Assembly (NCBI GenBank): GCA_017745015.1
Contig: JAGIAF010000110.1
Coordinates: 1 to 10,245, forward strand
Origin: Bdellovibrio sp.
Lineage (GTDB): Bacteria; Bdellovibrionota; Bdellovibrionia; Bdellovibrionales; Bdellovibrionaceae
Direction: 5' to 3'
Length of the DNA: 10,245 nt
Part shown: positions 1 through 6,862 of the stretch, piece after piece
Numbering within the stretch: position 1 is the first letter of the stretch
How the letters are laid out: every line of letters begins with the position of its first letter
Notes under the pieces: generated by a model
Databases searched by the model: none
Seen by the model: only the letters and a program-made list of their open reading frames with translations
What the model was told of the DNA's origin: nothing
Translations under genes and position numbers: made by a program

Positions 1-414
1 GTCCACAACAGTCAGCAAACTCATTTGGCGCAATGTATCTGGCAAAGCTATAGGCTTTTTCACGCGCTCGCTAAAGAACGGAAAATTCCAAAACTTTTTA
101 AAGCTGACCCGGTGTTTGGCTTGAATCTTTTGGCAGAAAAAAACCGTGCGCAAAGACTCGTGGGGTGAAATCAAATAGTCGACTTCTTGGTTTTTAAGAT
201 CGGAGATGATTTTGCCGTAGGTTGCGGCGTCACCTTTTTTGATTTCAAAAACTTGATCGACGAGTTTAGTTTTGAGGAAGAAGTCACCGAAGCCTTTACG
301 GCAGACGAGTGCTAATTGGTGATCAGGCCAAATCTCTCGACAACGTTTCAACAGCGGAATGGAGAGCAGTAAGTCCCCCAGAAAGGCTGTTTGTACGACA
401 AGATTCAACGGCAT
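1..414 (-). CDS. GT9 (heptosyltransferase-family) glycosyltransferase, partial (C-terminus beyond window)
   Basis: The frame is open from an ATG at 414 to the left edge, giving 138 residues of an N-terminal Rossmann domain. It begins MPLNLVVQTAFLGDLLLSIP, which matches the GT9 opening: a beta strand, then the LGD motif whose aspartate (D14) is the presumed catalytic base in WaaC-type heptosyltransferases, then a helix ending PLLKR. Later segments (DYLISPHESLRTVFF) fit the family. GT9 enzymes transfer heptose or related sugars to LPS core acceptors on the cytoplasmic face of the inner membrane. The donor and acceptor cannot be told from the sequence. The start is supported by a strong Shine-Dalgarno sequence (GGAGGAGA) six bases upstream. 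The first 92 bp lie inside the 3' end of the preceding GT9 gene, so the two are probably translationally coupled. Family call is firm; specific function is unknown. Confidence 0.88.
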   Translation of the reverse strand, partial: MPLNLVVQTAFLGDLLLSIPLLKRCREIWPDHQLALVCRKGFGDFFLKTKLVDQVFEIKKGDAATYGKIISDLKNQEVDYLISPHESLRTVFFCQKIQAKHRVSFKKFWNFPFFSERVKKPIALPDTLRQMSLLTVVD

Positions 415-1501
415 GAACGATCTCCTCCAAAGAGACCTGATCGTAACACATTATGCTTTTTTCACAAGTTCTCTTCCAGCACGGGCTGCAGGGACTCTTC
501 GTCAAAATAGCAGCACCACGGCCATAGAGATCAATCTCGTGAGCACAAGTGGGACCAAACCACGCAATGACTTGCTTGCTCTGAGAAATCGCCATATGCA
601 TTCCCAGGCTGTCCCCAGTAATAACAAGATCACAAGCCGCAACGCTCACCAGCCCGTCTCGCAATCCTGATTGTGTCGGCGTATCAATGACAGAGAGCCC
701 GGCGGCAATATCACGATTGCGCTGCGTATCTTCAGGGCCACCAAGAAGCACGATGCGCGCCTCAGGATAGGTTTTCAAAAGTTGCTCAATGAGCAGGCGA
801 TGATAATCCACGGTGAGCTTTTTGTGAGCAATCACATTGCTGCAACCCGTGTTAAGACCAATGATAAAAGACTTCGTTCCAAGCCATTCTTGACGACGAG
901 CCAGTCGCTGCCCTTCCTCTTGGGAAGTTAATGGCAACCAGTACGGATCACGTTGATAAGGACCAAGTTCCAAAGCTTCGACCATCAACTGAGTCTCAGG
1001 CTTTTTATTTACAAAGAACTTCTGATGATTATCAAGACCCAACTGCCACAACTCTTCAGCTGCTGGTGTTGCCGGCAAGATCGCACCGTTCAGAGGATTT
1101 GCGACAAAACCCAAAACCTGATCCACAGTGGTGCGACGAAGAACTCCACAGGCTTTCAAAGATTTGTCGATCACCAATGCCACTTCAAATTCCAAAGCAC
1201 CCAATTGCAAAAGATCGGACTCACTTGTTGTGAGAACACGGTCGATTCCGGGATGATTTTTTAAGAGATGATGAGCGGGAGCATCCGTCACCCATGTAAT
1301 CATGGCTCCTGGATATTTTCTTTTTATGGCCTTCAATAGACTCGTAGTACGAACGACCGCGCCCAAGGCACCTAAGTGAACCAATAGAATTGACGTCTTC
1401 GGTGTATCAAAATGCGCGCAAGTTTGATCACATTGCTCACTTTTGTTACAGGGCTTGTAGCCGGAAAAATGTCGACAGTTCGTATTTGCCATATCTGACA
1501 T
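323..1501 (-). CDS. GT9 glycosyltransferase with Cys-rich N-terminus (heptosyltransferase family)
   Basis: This 392-residue protein has a complete GT9 fold. Residues 9-28 carry a four-cysteine motif (C9, C18, C24, C28; CRHFSGYKPC at the start). Next come the N-terminal Rossmann domain (about 35-200) and a C-terminal nucleotide-sugar domain with LNTGCSN, VLLGGPED, GDSLGMHMA and a second Cys cluster (CSPCWKRTCEKSIMC). This Cys-rich subfamily is familiar from several proteobacterial lineages and is usually annotated as an ADP-heptose or LPS heptosyltransferase. One oddity is that the family LGD motif reads LGA (A48, codon GCG), so the presumed catalytic aspartate is missing. The last ~27 residues after the usual family end (SLEEIVHAVE) are low-complexity-like and are encoded by the start of the next gene. 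No convincing Shine-Dalgarno sequence precedes the ATG at 1501; a second in-frame ATG lies at 1492. The true sugar substrate is unknown. Confidence 0.88.
   Translation of the reverse strand: MSDMANTNCRHFSGYKPCNKSEQCDQTCAHFDTPKTSILLVHLGALGAVVRTTSLLKAIKRKYPGAMITWVTDAPAHHLLKNHPGIDRVLTTSESDLLQLGALEFEVALVIDKSLKACGVLRRTTVDQVLGFVANPLNGAILPATPAAEELWQLGLDNHQKFFVNKKPETQLMVEALELGPYQRDPYWLPLTSQEEGQRLARRQEWLGTKSFIIGLNTGCSNVIAHKKLTVDYHRLLIEQLLKTYPEARIVLLGGPEDTQRNRDIAAGLSVIDTPTQSGLRDGLVSVAACDLVITGDSLGMHMAISQSKQVIAWFGPTCAHEIDLYGRGAAILTKSPCSPCWKRTCEKSIMCYDQVSLEEIVHAVESCRTNSLSGGLTALHSAVETLSRDLA
421..428 (-). promoter_or_regulatory. Ribosome binding site of the downstream GT9 gene, inside the upstream GT9 gene
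   Basis: The minus strand reads GGAGGAGA, six bases before the ATG at 414. It lies within the coding sequence of the preceding glycosyltransferase, where it encodes part of EEIVHAV. It fixes the start of the downstream gene and makes the 92 bp overlap credible as a real arrangement. Confidence 0.8.
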
Positions 1502-1594
1502 TGTAGAACATCAAGATTTTTTGAGTCAGTCCGGTTGCGGTTTCAGGACCTTTGAAGAGTCCATATTTCCCTGTTTTTTCCGATAAGAAACACT
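1502..1594. promoter_or_regulatory. Divergent intergenic region between GT9 gene and cyclic-nucleotide-binding gene
   Basis: These 93 bp must hold the start signals for both diverging genes. No convincing -35/-10 pair is visible by eye on either strand. An imperfect 17 bp dyad (GGACCTTTGAAGAGTCC, 1546-1562) is the only symmetric element seen, and its perfect arms are only four bases, so operator function is speculative. Promoter content is inferred from gene orientation alone. Confidence 0.4.
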
Positions 1595-2725
1595 ATGAAA
1601 ATCGAGCAAGAGAAGATTCAGCTTAAAACCTTTAAAACCCTGGCTCACTCGAATGGTGGCACGGTTTACTTGCCTTCTGGACTGAGCAGTTTTGAACTCA
1701 GTCCCCTGCAGTTTTCATATTTGGAAGTTCTAAAAAACGGCACATCCCTTGAGGGCTTGGTTCACTTCTTTTTAGGACAAGGATGGTTGGTCAGCTTCCG
1801 TGAGCTGTTTGCCTTGATGCAGTTCTTAGTTACCGAGCGACTTCTGACGAATACAACGATTATTGATTACTTTAAAAAGTACAATTCCAATGAAGCACCG
1901 ATGGTGTTCAGCTCTTTGGAAGTCATGCAAGGGACTGCGGTAAAACCGAATCCTGCAGAGTTGCCGTTCTTTCGCAATTTAGATCTGCGTTTAGCACAAC
2001 ATCTTTTACAGCAATCCGAAAAGTTCGTTGTGCCGCCGAACATCCGCCTCACTCATGCCGGCACTCAGCTGCGTGATATGTTCATTCTTTTAAAAGGTTC
2101 TGCAGCTATCTACAAAGTTCTTTCAGAGACTCGCCGTCAAATGGTGGCCACTCTCCATGCCGGAGCTCTTTTTGGTGAACGTGGTTTCTTGCTGAATCAG
2201 CCGCGGAATGCCGATGTGGTCACAACGGCACCGTCAGAAGTTTTGCGTGTTCGCCACTTACCTGAGTTTGATCAGTTGATTAAATCGGACAAAGCGCAAA
2301 GTCTACAACATCGCTTTTTGGTGATGCAAGCCTTGCTATCCTCCCCGTTCTTTAAAGACCTTCCAACGGACAGTTTGGATGCATTGATTTTTACTGGAAA
2401 ACTTGTACAGGCTCCGGCCCATCAAGTTCTTTTCCAAGAGGGACAAAAAGGCAATACGTGCTACATCCTGATTCAAGGCTCAGTGGTCGTAAGTAAGAAT
2501 CAAAAGCCGATCAATGTTTTAAACCAAGGCTCTTGCTTTGGAGAAATTTCTCTTTTGATGAGCGGAGGAGTCCGCACGGCAACAGTCTCGACTCAACTTG
2601 CTTCCATCTTCTTAGAAATCCAACAAAATGATTTCTATAAAATGCTCTCGCAAAATTTGATCTTAGCAAAAGAGATCGAAACTCTTGCAGCTGAGCGTCT
2701 GTCTAAAGATGCCCAACGCCGCTAA
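1595..2725 (+). CDS. Tandem cyclic-nucleotide-binding domain protein with PqqD-like N-terminus
   Basis: This 376-residue soluble protein contains two cNMP-binding (CRP/PKA-type) beta-roll domains. Domain 1 (about 124-235) starts PFFRNL and has a phosphate-binding cassette FGERGFLLNQPRNADV (193-208). Domain 2 (about 250-365) starts PFFKDL and has the more canonical FGEISLLMSGGVRTATV (315-331). In both, the glutamate that contacts the ribose and the arginine that contacts the cyclic phosphate are present (E195/R204 and E317/R327), so nucleotide binding is plausible. Residues about 25-95 have a pattern resembling a PqqD-like winged-helix fold (LSPLQFSYLEVLKNG, then a G-W-V-S turn and a LLTN end). 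No DNA-binding helix-turn-helix follows the second domain and no enzymatic domain is visible, so it looks like a sensor or regulatory adaptor. It is the only plus-strand gene here, divergent from the GT9 genes and convergent with the lipoprotein gene. No clear Shine-Dalgarno sequence precedes the ATG. The ligand (cAMP, cGMP or none) is unknown. Confidence 0.85.
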   Translation: MKIEQEKIQLKTFKTLAHSNGGTVYLPSGLSSFELSPLQFSYLEVLKNGTSLEGLVHFFLGQGWLVSFRELFALMQFLVTERLLTNTTIIDYFKKYNSNEAPMVFSSLEVMQGTAVKPNPAELPFFRNLDLRLAQHLLQQSEKFVVPPNIRLTHAGTQLRDMFILLKGSAAIYKVLSETRRQMVATLHAGALFGERGFLLNQPRNADVVTTAPSEVLRVRHLPEFDQLIKSDKAQSLQHRFLVMQALLSSPFFKDLPTDSLDALIFTGKLVQAPAHQVLFQEGQKGNTCYILIQGSVVVSKNQKPINVLNQGSCFGEISLLMSGGVRTATVSTQLASIFLEIQQNDFYKMLSQNLILAKEIETLAAERLSKDAQRR

Positions 2726-2756
2726 CGCACTGCAGACCCAAAATATGCCTGGCACC

Positions 2757-3848
2757 CTATGGTGTACTTGGTTTTCCTGGGGTGATTGATACGACTTGAG
2801 AGACGAGGGTTCCGATTTTGATTTTGGCTTCAATGCGCAAGATGTACTTATGTTCATCGTCAGAAAGCCAGATCAAGTTTTCACCGATGGATTTATATTT
2901 ACCCTTCAAAGTGATGTTGGGCTGTACCACGATGGCTTTCATTGGGCCAAGTTTTGTATCGAGAACCTCTTTGCGCAGGGCTTTTCCCGAAAACACTAGG
3001 TTTTCTTTATCGTTGGCAACGACGAAAGAATACTCTTTACCCACTTCCCATTTGAACATACGCATGTAAAAAACGGAGCTGTACACGTTTTGTGCGTAAG
3101 CTGGGATGTCCCAGTGCTGCTTCTTTTCTTCAACGCCGTCTTCTTTAGTGACTTTACGATCCCAGAACGTGGCTGTGTGTTTTTCATTATCGAAGAACAT
3201 TTTTGACTCACGGAGCTGACCGGATTCCTTCACGTGAAGCTCGAAGACCGTCGGGATCAAGCTTTCGTAATCCATGAAAATATCCACGTTATCTTCAACG
3301 GAGTAAACAGAGTTGAACAACGACACCGTTTTAATCGCCATACCTAATTTGTAAGCTGGACGGTCATTTACTTTTACAAATGGGAAGACTTTAAAGCGCA
3401 ACTCCCCGGCTGACATTTTAAAGTAGGTCACATCGTGAACCACTTCTTCGCCGACTTGAAATGGATCCACCAGAGGACGACGGCCGTTAAAGCCCGCATC
3501 ATCTTCAATTTCTGGCGGACGACGTGTTGGCGCCGCAACGGCGACCGCTTCTGCTTTCTTTCCTTTTTTAGGAGCAGGCGTTGGCTTCGCTGTTTTCTTA
3601 ACGTCTTTGATAAGAGTTTTTGTTTTTACTGGTTCTGGCTTCGCGACAACGGGTGCGGTCGGAGGTGCTGTTTCACCCGGTGCTGGAGCAGCAGGAGGTG
3701 GAGTTGCCGGTTGTTCAATTTTTACGGCTTTATCAAACTCGTCGATTTTTTGAAGCTGATCTTCTTTTTCATACTTCAAAAATGAAGTTGAACAAGACGT
3801 CAAAAAAGAGATCGCAATAAAACATCCAAGAATTGCCGTTTTGCCCAC
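2757..3848 (-). CDS. DUF3108 family lipoprotein
   Basis: The predicted product is 363 residues from a GTG start at 3848. That start overlaps the TAG stop of the acyltransferase gene (TAGTG) and has GGAAGGA six bases upstream. A longer ATG reading from 3884 is possible but would spoil the signal peptide and extend further into the upstream gene. The N-terminus is a lipoprotein signal: K3, a hydrophobic stretch, then lipobox LTSC with the lipidated cysteine at C19 followed by Ser, which favours outer-membrane sorting. A Pro/Ala/Lys-rich linker (about 48-113) leads to a DUF3108-like domain (about 133-363), recognised by GEEVVHDVTYFKMSAGEL and the terminal NLIWLSDDEHKYILRIEAK. The molecular function of DUF3108 is not established. 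Its place as the last gene of a coupled lipid A operon suggests a role in LPS or outer-membrane biogenesis, which is inference. Confidence 0.85.
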   Translation of the reverse strand: MGKTAILGCFIAISFLTSCSTSFLKYEKEDQLQKIDEFDKAVKIEQPATPPPAAPAPGETAPPTAPVVAKPEPVKTKTLIKDVKKTAKPTPAPKKGKKAEAVAVAAPTRRPPEIEDDAGFNGRRPLVDPFQVGEEVVHDVTYFKMSAGELRFKVFPFVKVNDRPAYKLGMAIKTVSLFNSVYSVEDNVDIFMDYESLIPTVFELHVKESGQLRESKMFFDNEKHTATFWDRKVTKEDGVEEKKQHWDIPAYAQNVYSSVFYMRMFKWEVGKEYSFVVANDKENLVFSGKALRKEVLDTKLGPMKAIVVQPNITLKGKYKSIGENLIWLSDDEHKYILRIEAKIKIGTLVSQVVSITPGKPSTP

Positions 3849-4729
3849 TAAAAATCCTTCCAACGACGGTGCACCCACATCCACTGTTCTGGATGTTTAC
3901 GGACGATGGCCTCCAGCTTATCCGTGAAAGCTTGAGTGACCTTCGCCACGGTTTGATCCTTATCTTCGGATACATAAGGACTCAAGTCCATCGCTGGTTC
4001 AACAACCACATGAACTTTGCCGTCTTCCCCCTCATAGGTATAGATAGGCAACACAGGGGATTTTGCCTTCTGCGCGAACAAAGCTAGACCATAGGCTGTT
4101 CCGGTTCTTTTGCCAAAGAATGTCGTCGCAACGCCAAAAGGTTTTCCCATGTACTGATCTAACACGAATACCAGAGCGGCATTTCTTTTAAGTGCTTTCA
4201 AAATATCAAACGCATTCGTCGGCCCATGGGCATCGATGTACTTCACCCCTTGCGCGCCACGGATGGCGAACCACAAATCATTGAACCACTGAGTTTTAAA
4301 ACGTTTTGTGATAATGCAGATTTCTTGGCCTTTCAAAGAAATAGCATTCGCTGCCAAATCCCCGTTCCCCAAGTGCAAAGTTAAAAAGAACATTCCCTTA
4401 CCCGCTTCACGGGCTTTTTCAACATTCTCCCAACCTTCAAAGATCACATTTTCCTGCACCCACTTCGGCGTCATAGATGGAATAAAGAAAAACTCGCCGA
4501 AGTTATAGCCTAGTTGATAAACCGACTCGCGGCCTACAGTTTTTCTTTGTTGATCGGTCCACTCAGGGAAAGCTGTTTTCAAATTATCGAGTACGATTTT
4601 TTTGCGGAAACCAAAGACATCAAACCACAGAAAACCAATCCACGAGCCTGACAGACGCAGAACTTTACGCGGCAAGAGGCCGCTGAGGAAGATTCCGATT
4701 TTAACAAAGAAGCTGACTAATAATTTCAT
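3848..4729 (-). CDS. lpxL: Lipid A secondary acyltransferase, LpxL/HtrB-LpxM family
   Basis: The 293-residue product fits the lysophospholipid acyltransferase family that adds secondary acyl chains to Kdo2-lipid A or its precursor at the inner membrane. An N-terminal hydrophobic segment (about 3-20) gives a single membrane anchor. The catalytic HX4D motif is HLGNGD (H119, D124). Conserved downstream elements are VFVLDQYMGKPFGVATTFFG, the PVLPIY strand and the C-terminal EQWMWVHRRWK. The ATG at 4729 is chosen over an upstream in-frame one at 4792 because it has AAGGA seven bases upstream and starts directly at the membrane anchor. It overlaps the lpxK end by 29 bp. Whether it adds the first (LpxL-like) or second (LpxM-like) secondary chain cannot be decided from sequence, so the symbol denotes the family. 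Confidence 0.88.
   Translation of the reverse strand: MKLLVSFFVKIGIFLSGLLPRKVLRLSGSWIGFLWFDVFGFRKKIVLDNLKTAFPEWTDQQRKTVGRESVYQLGYNFGEFFFIPSMTPKWVQENVIFEGWENVEKAREAGKGMFFLTLHLGNGDLAANAISLKGQEICIITKRFKTQWFNDLWFAIRGAQGVKYIDAHGPTNAFDILKALKRNAALVFVLDQYMGKPFGVATTFFGKRTGTAYGLALFAQKAKSPVLPIYTYEGEDGKVHVVVEPAMDLSPYVSEDKDQTVAKVTQAFTDKLEAIVRKHPEQWMWVHRRWKDF
3855..3861 (-). promoter_or_regulatory. Ribosome binding site of the DUF3108 lipoprotein gene
   Basis: GGAAGGA on the minus strand lies six bases before the GTG at 3848, inside the last codons of the acyltransferase gene. It decides between the GTG start and the longer ATG reading from 3884. Confidence 0.75.
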
Positions 4730-5714
4730 GCAGACGTCCTTTTTTCCCAAGCTCAGCAACTTCCAATGAGGAGCTCCAAAGCGTGGAACCATCAGGCATC
4801 AGATGGCTCAATTTCACAGCGTCTTTACCTGTAGTAATCAGATAGTCGCATTGTGATTTTTGAAACTCGTCCCAAATCTTATGGGCGTCGTTTTGCGTGT
4901 ACTGATGATGATCGCGATAGTGAATACTTTTTTTAGAAACGTCGCCGACGTTTCTCATCATTTTTTCAAAAACATCAGGACGAGCGATGGCAGAAACCAG
5001 GAACAATTTCTTTCCGCGCATTTCCTCTGCGGTCTTCGTTTCATGGCGATGATTAAAGGTCTTAATGTCGTAACCGAAATAAAGAACTTCTTTGCCTTTA
5101 GGAATACGAGCTTCCAAAGCCTTAAGATGATCTTCCGAGGTCAGATTGCATTTCGACAGAACAATCACATCGGCACGCCCAAGTCCTTCCCAGGACTCCC
5201 GACCGCGGCCTTCTGGAACGACTTCATAGTTTGACAACGTTTCCGTCGCATCAAGAATAACTATATTCAGATCACGCGCCAATTTGCGATGTTGGAATCC
5301 ATCATCAACGATCAAAACATCGTACTGACCATGGCTCACGGCGAACTGAGCCGTGCGCCACTTGCTGTCGCCTACGTAAACGCGAACATCAGGATTAGCT
5401 TGGGCCAACAACACCGGTTCATCGCCATAATAGCGTGCAGCAAACGGATGAGTCACATCTACCGGAGTAGGCTCAGAGGCATCGGCACGATAGGAACGGC
5501 TGACCACAGCGACTTTCTTGCCGTCAGCTACCAAAGATTTCAGACAGAAATCCGTGATCGGCGTCTTCCCCGTCCCACCCACTGTCAAATTTCCGATACT
5601 GATAACTGGAACCGGCGCTTTATACACAGAGATCACACCGCGATTGTAGAGGGAGTTTTTCACTCCCACTATTTGTTCATAAAGATATGAAAGCGGTTTT
5701 AGGTAATATCTCAT
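4701..5714 (-). CDS. lpxK: Tetraacyldisaccharide 4'-kinase LpxK
   Basis: The 337-residue protein has typical LpxK length and order of motifs: an N-terminal membrane-associating helix, then Walker A GNLTVGGTGKTP (41-52), then SRSY (72-75), GDEP (97-100), DDGFQHR (137-143) and the late TTGKDAVKL segment. LpxK transfers the gamma-phosphate of ATP to the 4' position of the lipid A disaccharide at the cytoplasmic face of the inner membrane. The gene starts inside the lpxB stop codon (ATGA, 4 bp overlap) and has only a weak Shine-Dalgarno sequence, so it probably depends on translational coupling. The segment usually read as PAGPLREP in LpxK is PEGRGRES here (167-174), a local departure from consensus. 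The kinase assignment is firm by overall motif content. Confidence 0.94.
   Translation of the reverse strand: MRYYLKPLSYLYEQIVGVKNSLYNRGVISVYKAPVPVISIGNLTVGGTGKTPITDFCLKSLVADGKKVAVVSRSYRADASEPTPVDVTHPFAARYYGDEPVLLAQANPDVRVYVGDSKWRTAQFAVSHGQYDVLIVDDGFQHRKLARDLNIVILDATETLSNYEVVPEGRGRESWEGLGRADVIVLSKCNLTSEDHLKALEARIPKGKEVLYFGYDIKTFNHRHETKTAEEMRGKKLFLVSAIARPDVFEKMMRNVGDVSKKSIHYRDHHQYTQNDAHKIWDEFQKSQCDYLITTGKDAVKLSHLMPDGSTLWSSSLEVAELGKKGRLHEIISQLLC
4737..4741 (-). promoter_or_regulatory. Ribosome binding site of the LpxL-family gene
   Basis: AAGGA on the minus strand lies seven bases before the ATG at 4729 and within the lpxK coding sequence. It supports the shorter start over the upstream ATG at 4792. 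Confidence 0.65.
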
Positions 5715-6862
5715 TTCGTTAGATACTCATCGAGGGCTTTCACCACACGTTGAGTGGCTCCTTTGTCTCCAAGATAAGATCTCAATGAAGCTAGATCCGC
5801 CACCACTTGAGCTTTGTATTCGGGCTCTGTGATATAGCGTTCAAGCAACGCCGCGATTTTCTCTGGCGTCACATCGCTTTGGAATCTTTCAGGGACGGCT
5901 TCTTTATTTAGAATCAAGTTCACCAAACCGAAGTACTTGGTTCCGCGCACCACAAGCTTCGCGAAAACACCCGTCAGCCACTTCATGCGGTACATGATGA
6001 CCATCGGCTTTTTCAATAAGCCCACTTGCAAAGTCGCAGTTCCCGAAGCCACCAACATCATATCCACTAGGTGGATCATGCGGAAGGGTTCATCCTTCAA
6101 CAAGATGTACGGCAGACGGAAGTCTTCCAAAAGATCTTGCATATGCTCTTTGCTGAAAGTTGGTGCCGTCAAAATAACGACTTTCAAATTTGGATATTTT
6201 TTAGAAAGAATACGTGCGGCATCCAATTGAATCTGCAAATGCATTTTCAACTCTGAACGGCGACTTCCCGGCATCAAACCCAAAACGATTTCATCGTCAC
6301 GGATGCCACATTGATTGCGATGAGTTTTCAAATACTCTTTATCATCAATCAAGCGTTCATCGAGTTCATCCAAAAGCGGATGGCCGACGAAATCAACAGG
6401 GACACCGTGTTCTTCATAGAATGGAACTTCGAATGGGAAAAGAACAAAAACCTTTTTACAGTATTTTTGGATGGTTTTCACACGGCCTTTGCGCCATGCC
6501 CACACTTGCGGAGAAATATAATACACCACGGGAATTCCCATAGCGTGCAATTTCTTAGCAAGCATCAAGTTGAACTCAGGATAATCCATGACCACGACAA
6601 CTTTAGGACGACGCTTTTCAGCTTCCTCAACCAAACGGTCGAATACGCCTTTAAGTAATGAGTAGTTGTTGATGATCTCAACCGCACCCACAATGGCCAT
6701 TTCTTCAGATTTACCAAAGCGTTCAAAGCCCAGGTTTTCCATGTCTTGGCTGCCAACACCGAAAGCATGGATATTACGTCCCTGCTTTTTCCAGGTCTCT
6801 AGAATTCTTTGAGCGTATGTGACACTGGAGGCCTCGGCGGCCACGAACATTACCTGATCCAT
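5711..6862 (-). CDS. lpxB: Lipid-A-disaccharide synthase LpxB
   Basis: This 383-residue GT19 enzyme condenses UDP-diacyl-glucosamine with lipid X to form the beta-1,6-linked disaccharide. Recognisable elements are DYPEFN (93-98), YYISPQVWAWRKGR, FVGHPLLDEL, MPGSRRSE (197-204) and ASGTATLQVGLLKKPMV. D93 and R201 match the residues reported as essential in E. coli LpxB (D98, R201) when aligned from memory. The N-terminal signature normally GE(A/T)SGD reads AEASSV (9-14), so two glycines and an aspartate are replaced. The start is the ATG at 6862, sharing one base with the preceding stop (TAATG), with GAGG just upstream. Its place after the dehydrogenase suggests that its substrates may carry amide-linked acyl chains at position 3; this is inference. 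Confidence 0.94.
   Translation of the reverse strand: MDQVMFVAAEASSVTYAQRILETWKKQGRNIHAFGVGSQDMENLGFERFGKSEEMAIVGAVEIINNYSLLKGVFDRLVEEAEKRRPKVVVVMDYPEFNLMLAKKLHAMGIPVVYYISPQVWAWRKGRVKTIQKYCKKVFVLFPFEVPFYEEHGVPVDFVGHPLLDELDERLIDDKEYLKTHRNQCGIRDDEIVLGLMPGSRRSELKMHLQIQLDAARILSKKYPNLKVVILTAPTFSKEHMQDLLEDFRLPYILLKDEPFRMIHLVDMMLVASGTATLQVGLLKKPMVIMYRMKWLTGVFAKLVVRGTKYFGLVNLILNKEAVPERFQSDVTPEKIAALLERYITEPEYKAQVVADLASLRSYLGDKGATQRVVKALDEYLTK

Noticed and set aside
2726..2756. Convergent spacer considered as a bidirectional terminator
   Set aside because: Only a 4 bp dyad (CACC-CTAT-GGTG, 2754-2765) with no T tract is visible; not enough to call a terminator.
3849..3884. Longer ATG start for the DUF3108 lipoprotein at 3884
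   Set aside because: It would add 12 residues before a clear lipoprotein signal peptide and enlarge the overlap with the acyltransferase gene; the GTG at 3848 has a ribosome site at ideal spacing.
4730..4792. Longer ATG start for the LpxL-family gene at 4792
   Set aside because: The added residues overlap lpxK and do not resemble a membrane anchor; the ATG at 4729 has an AAGGA ribosome site and begins directly at the anchor.
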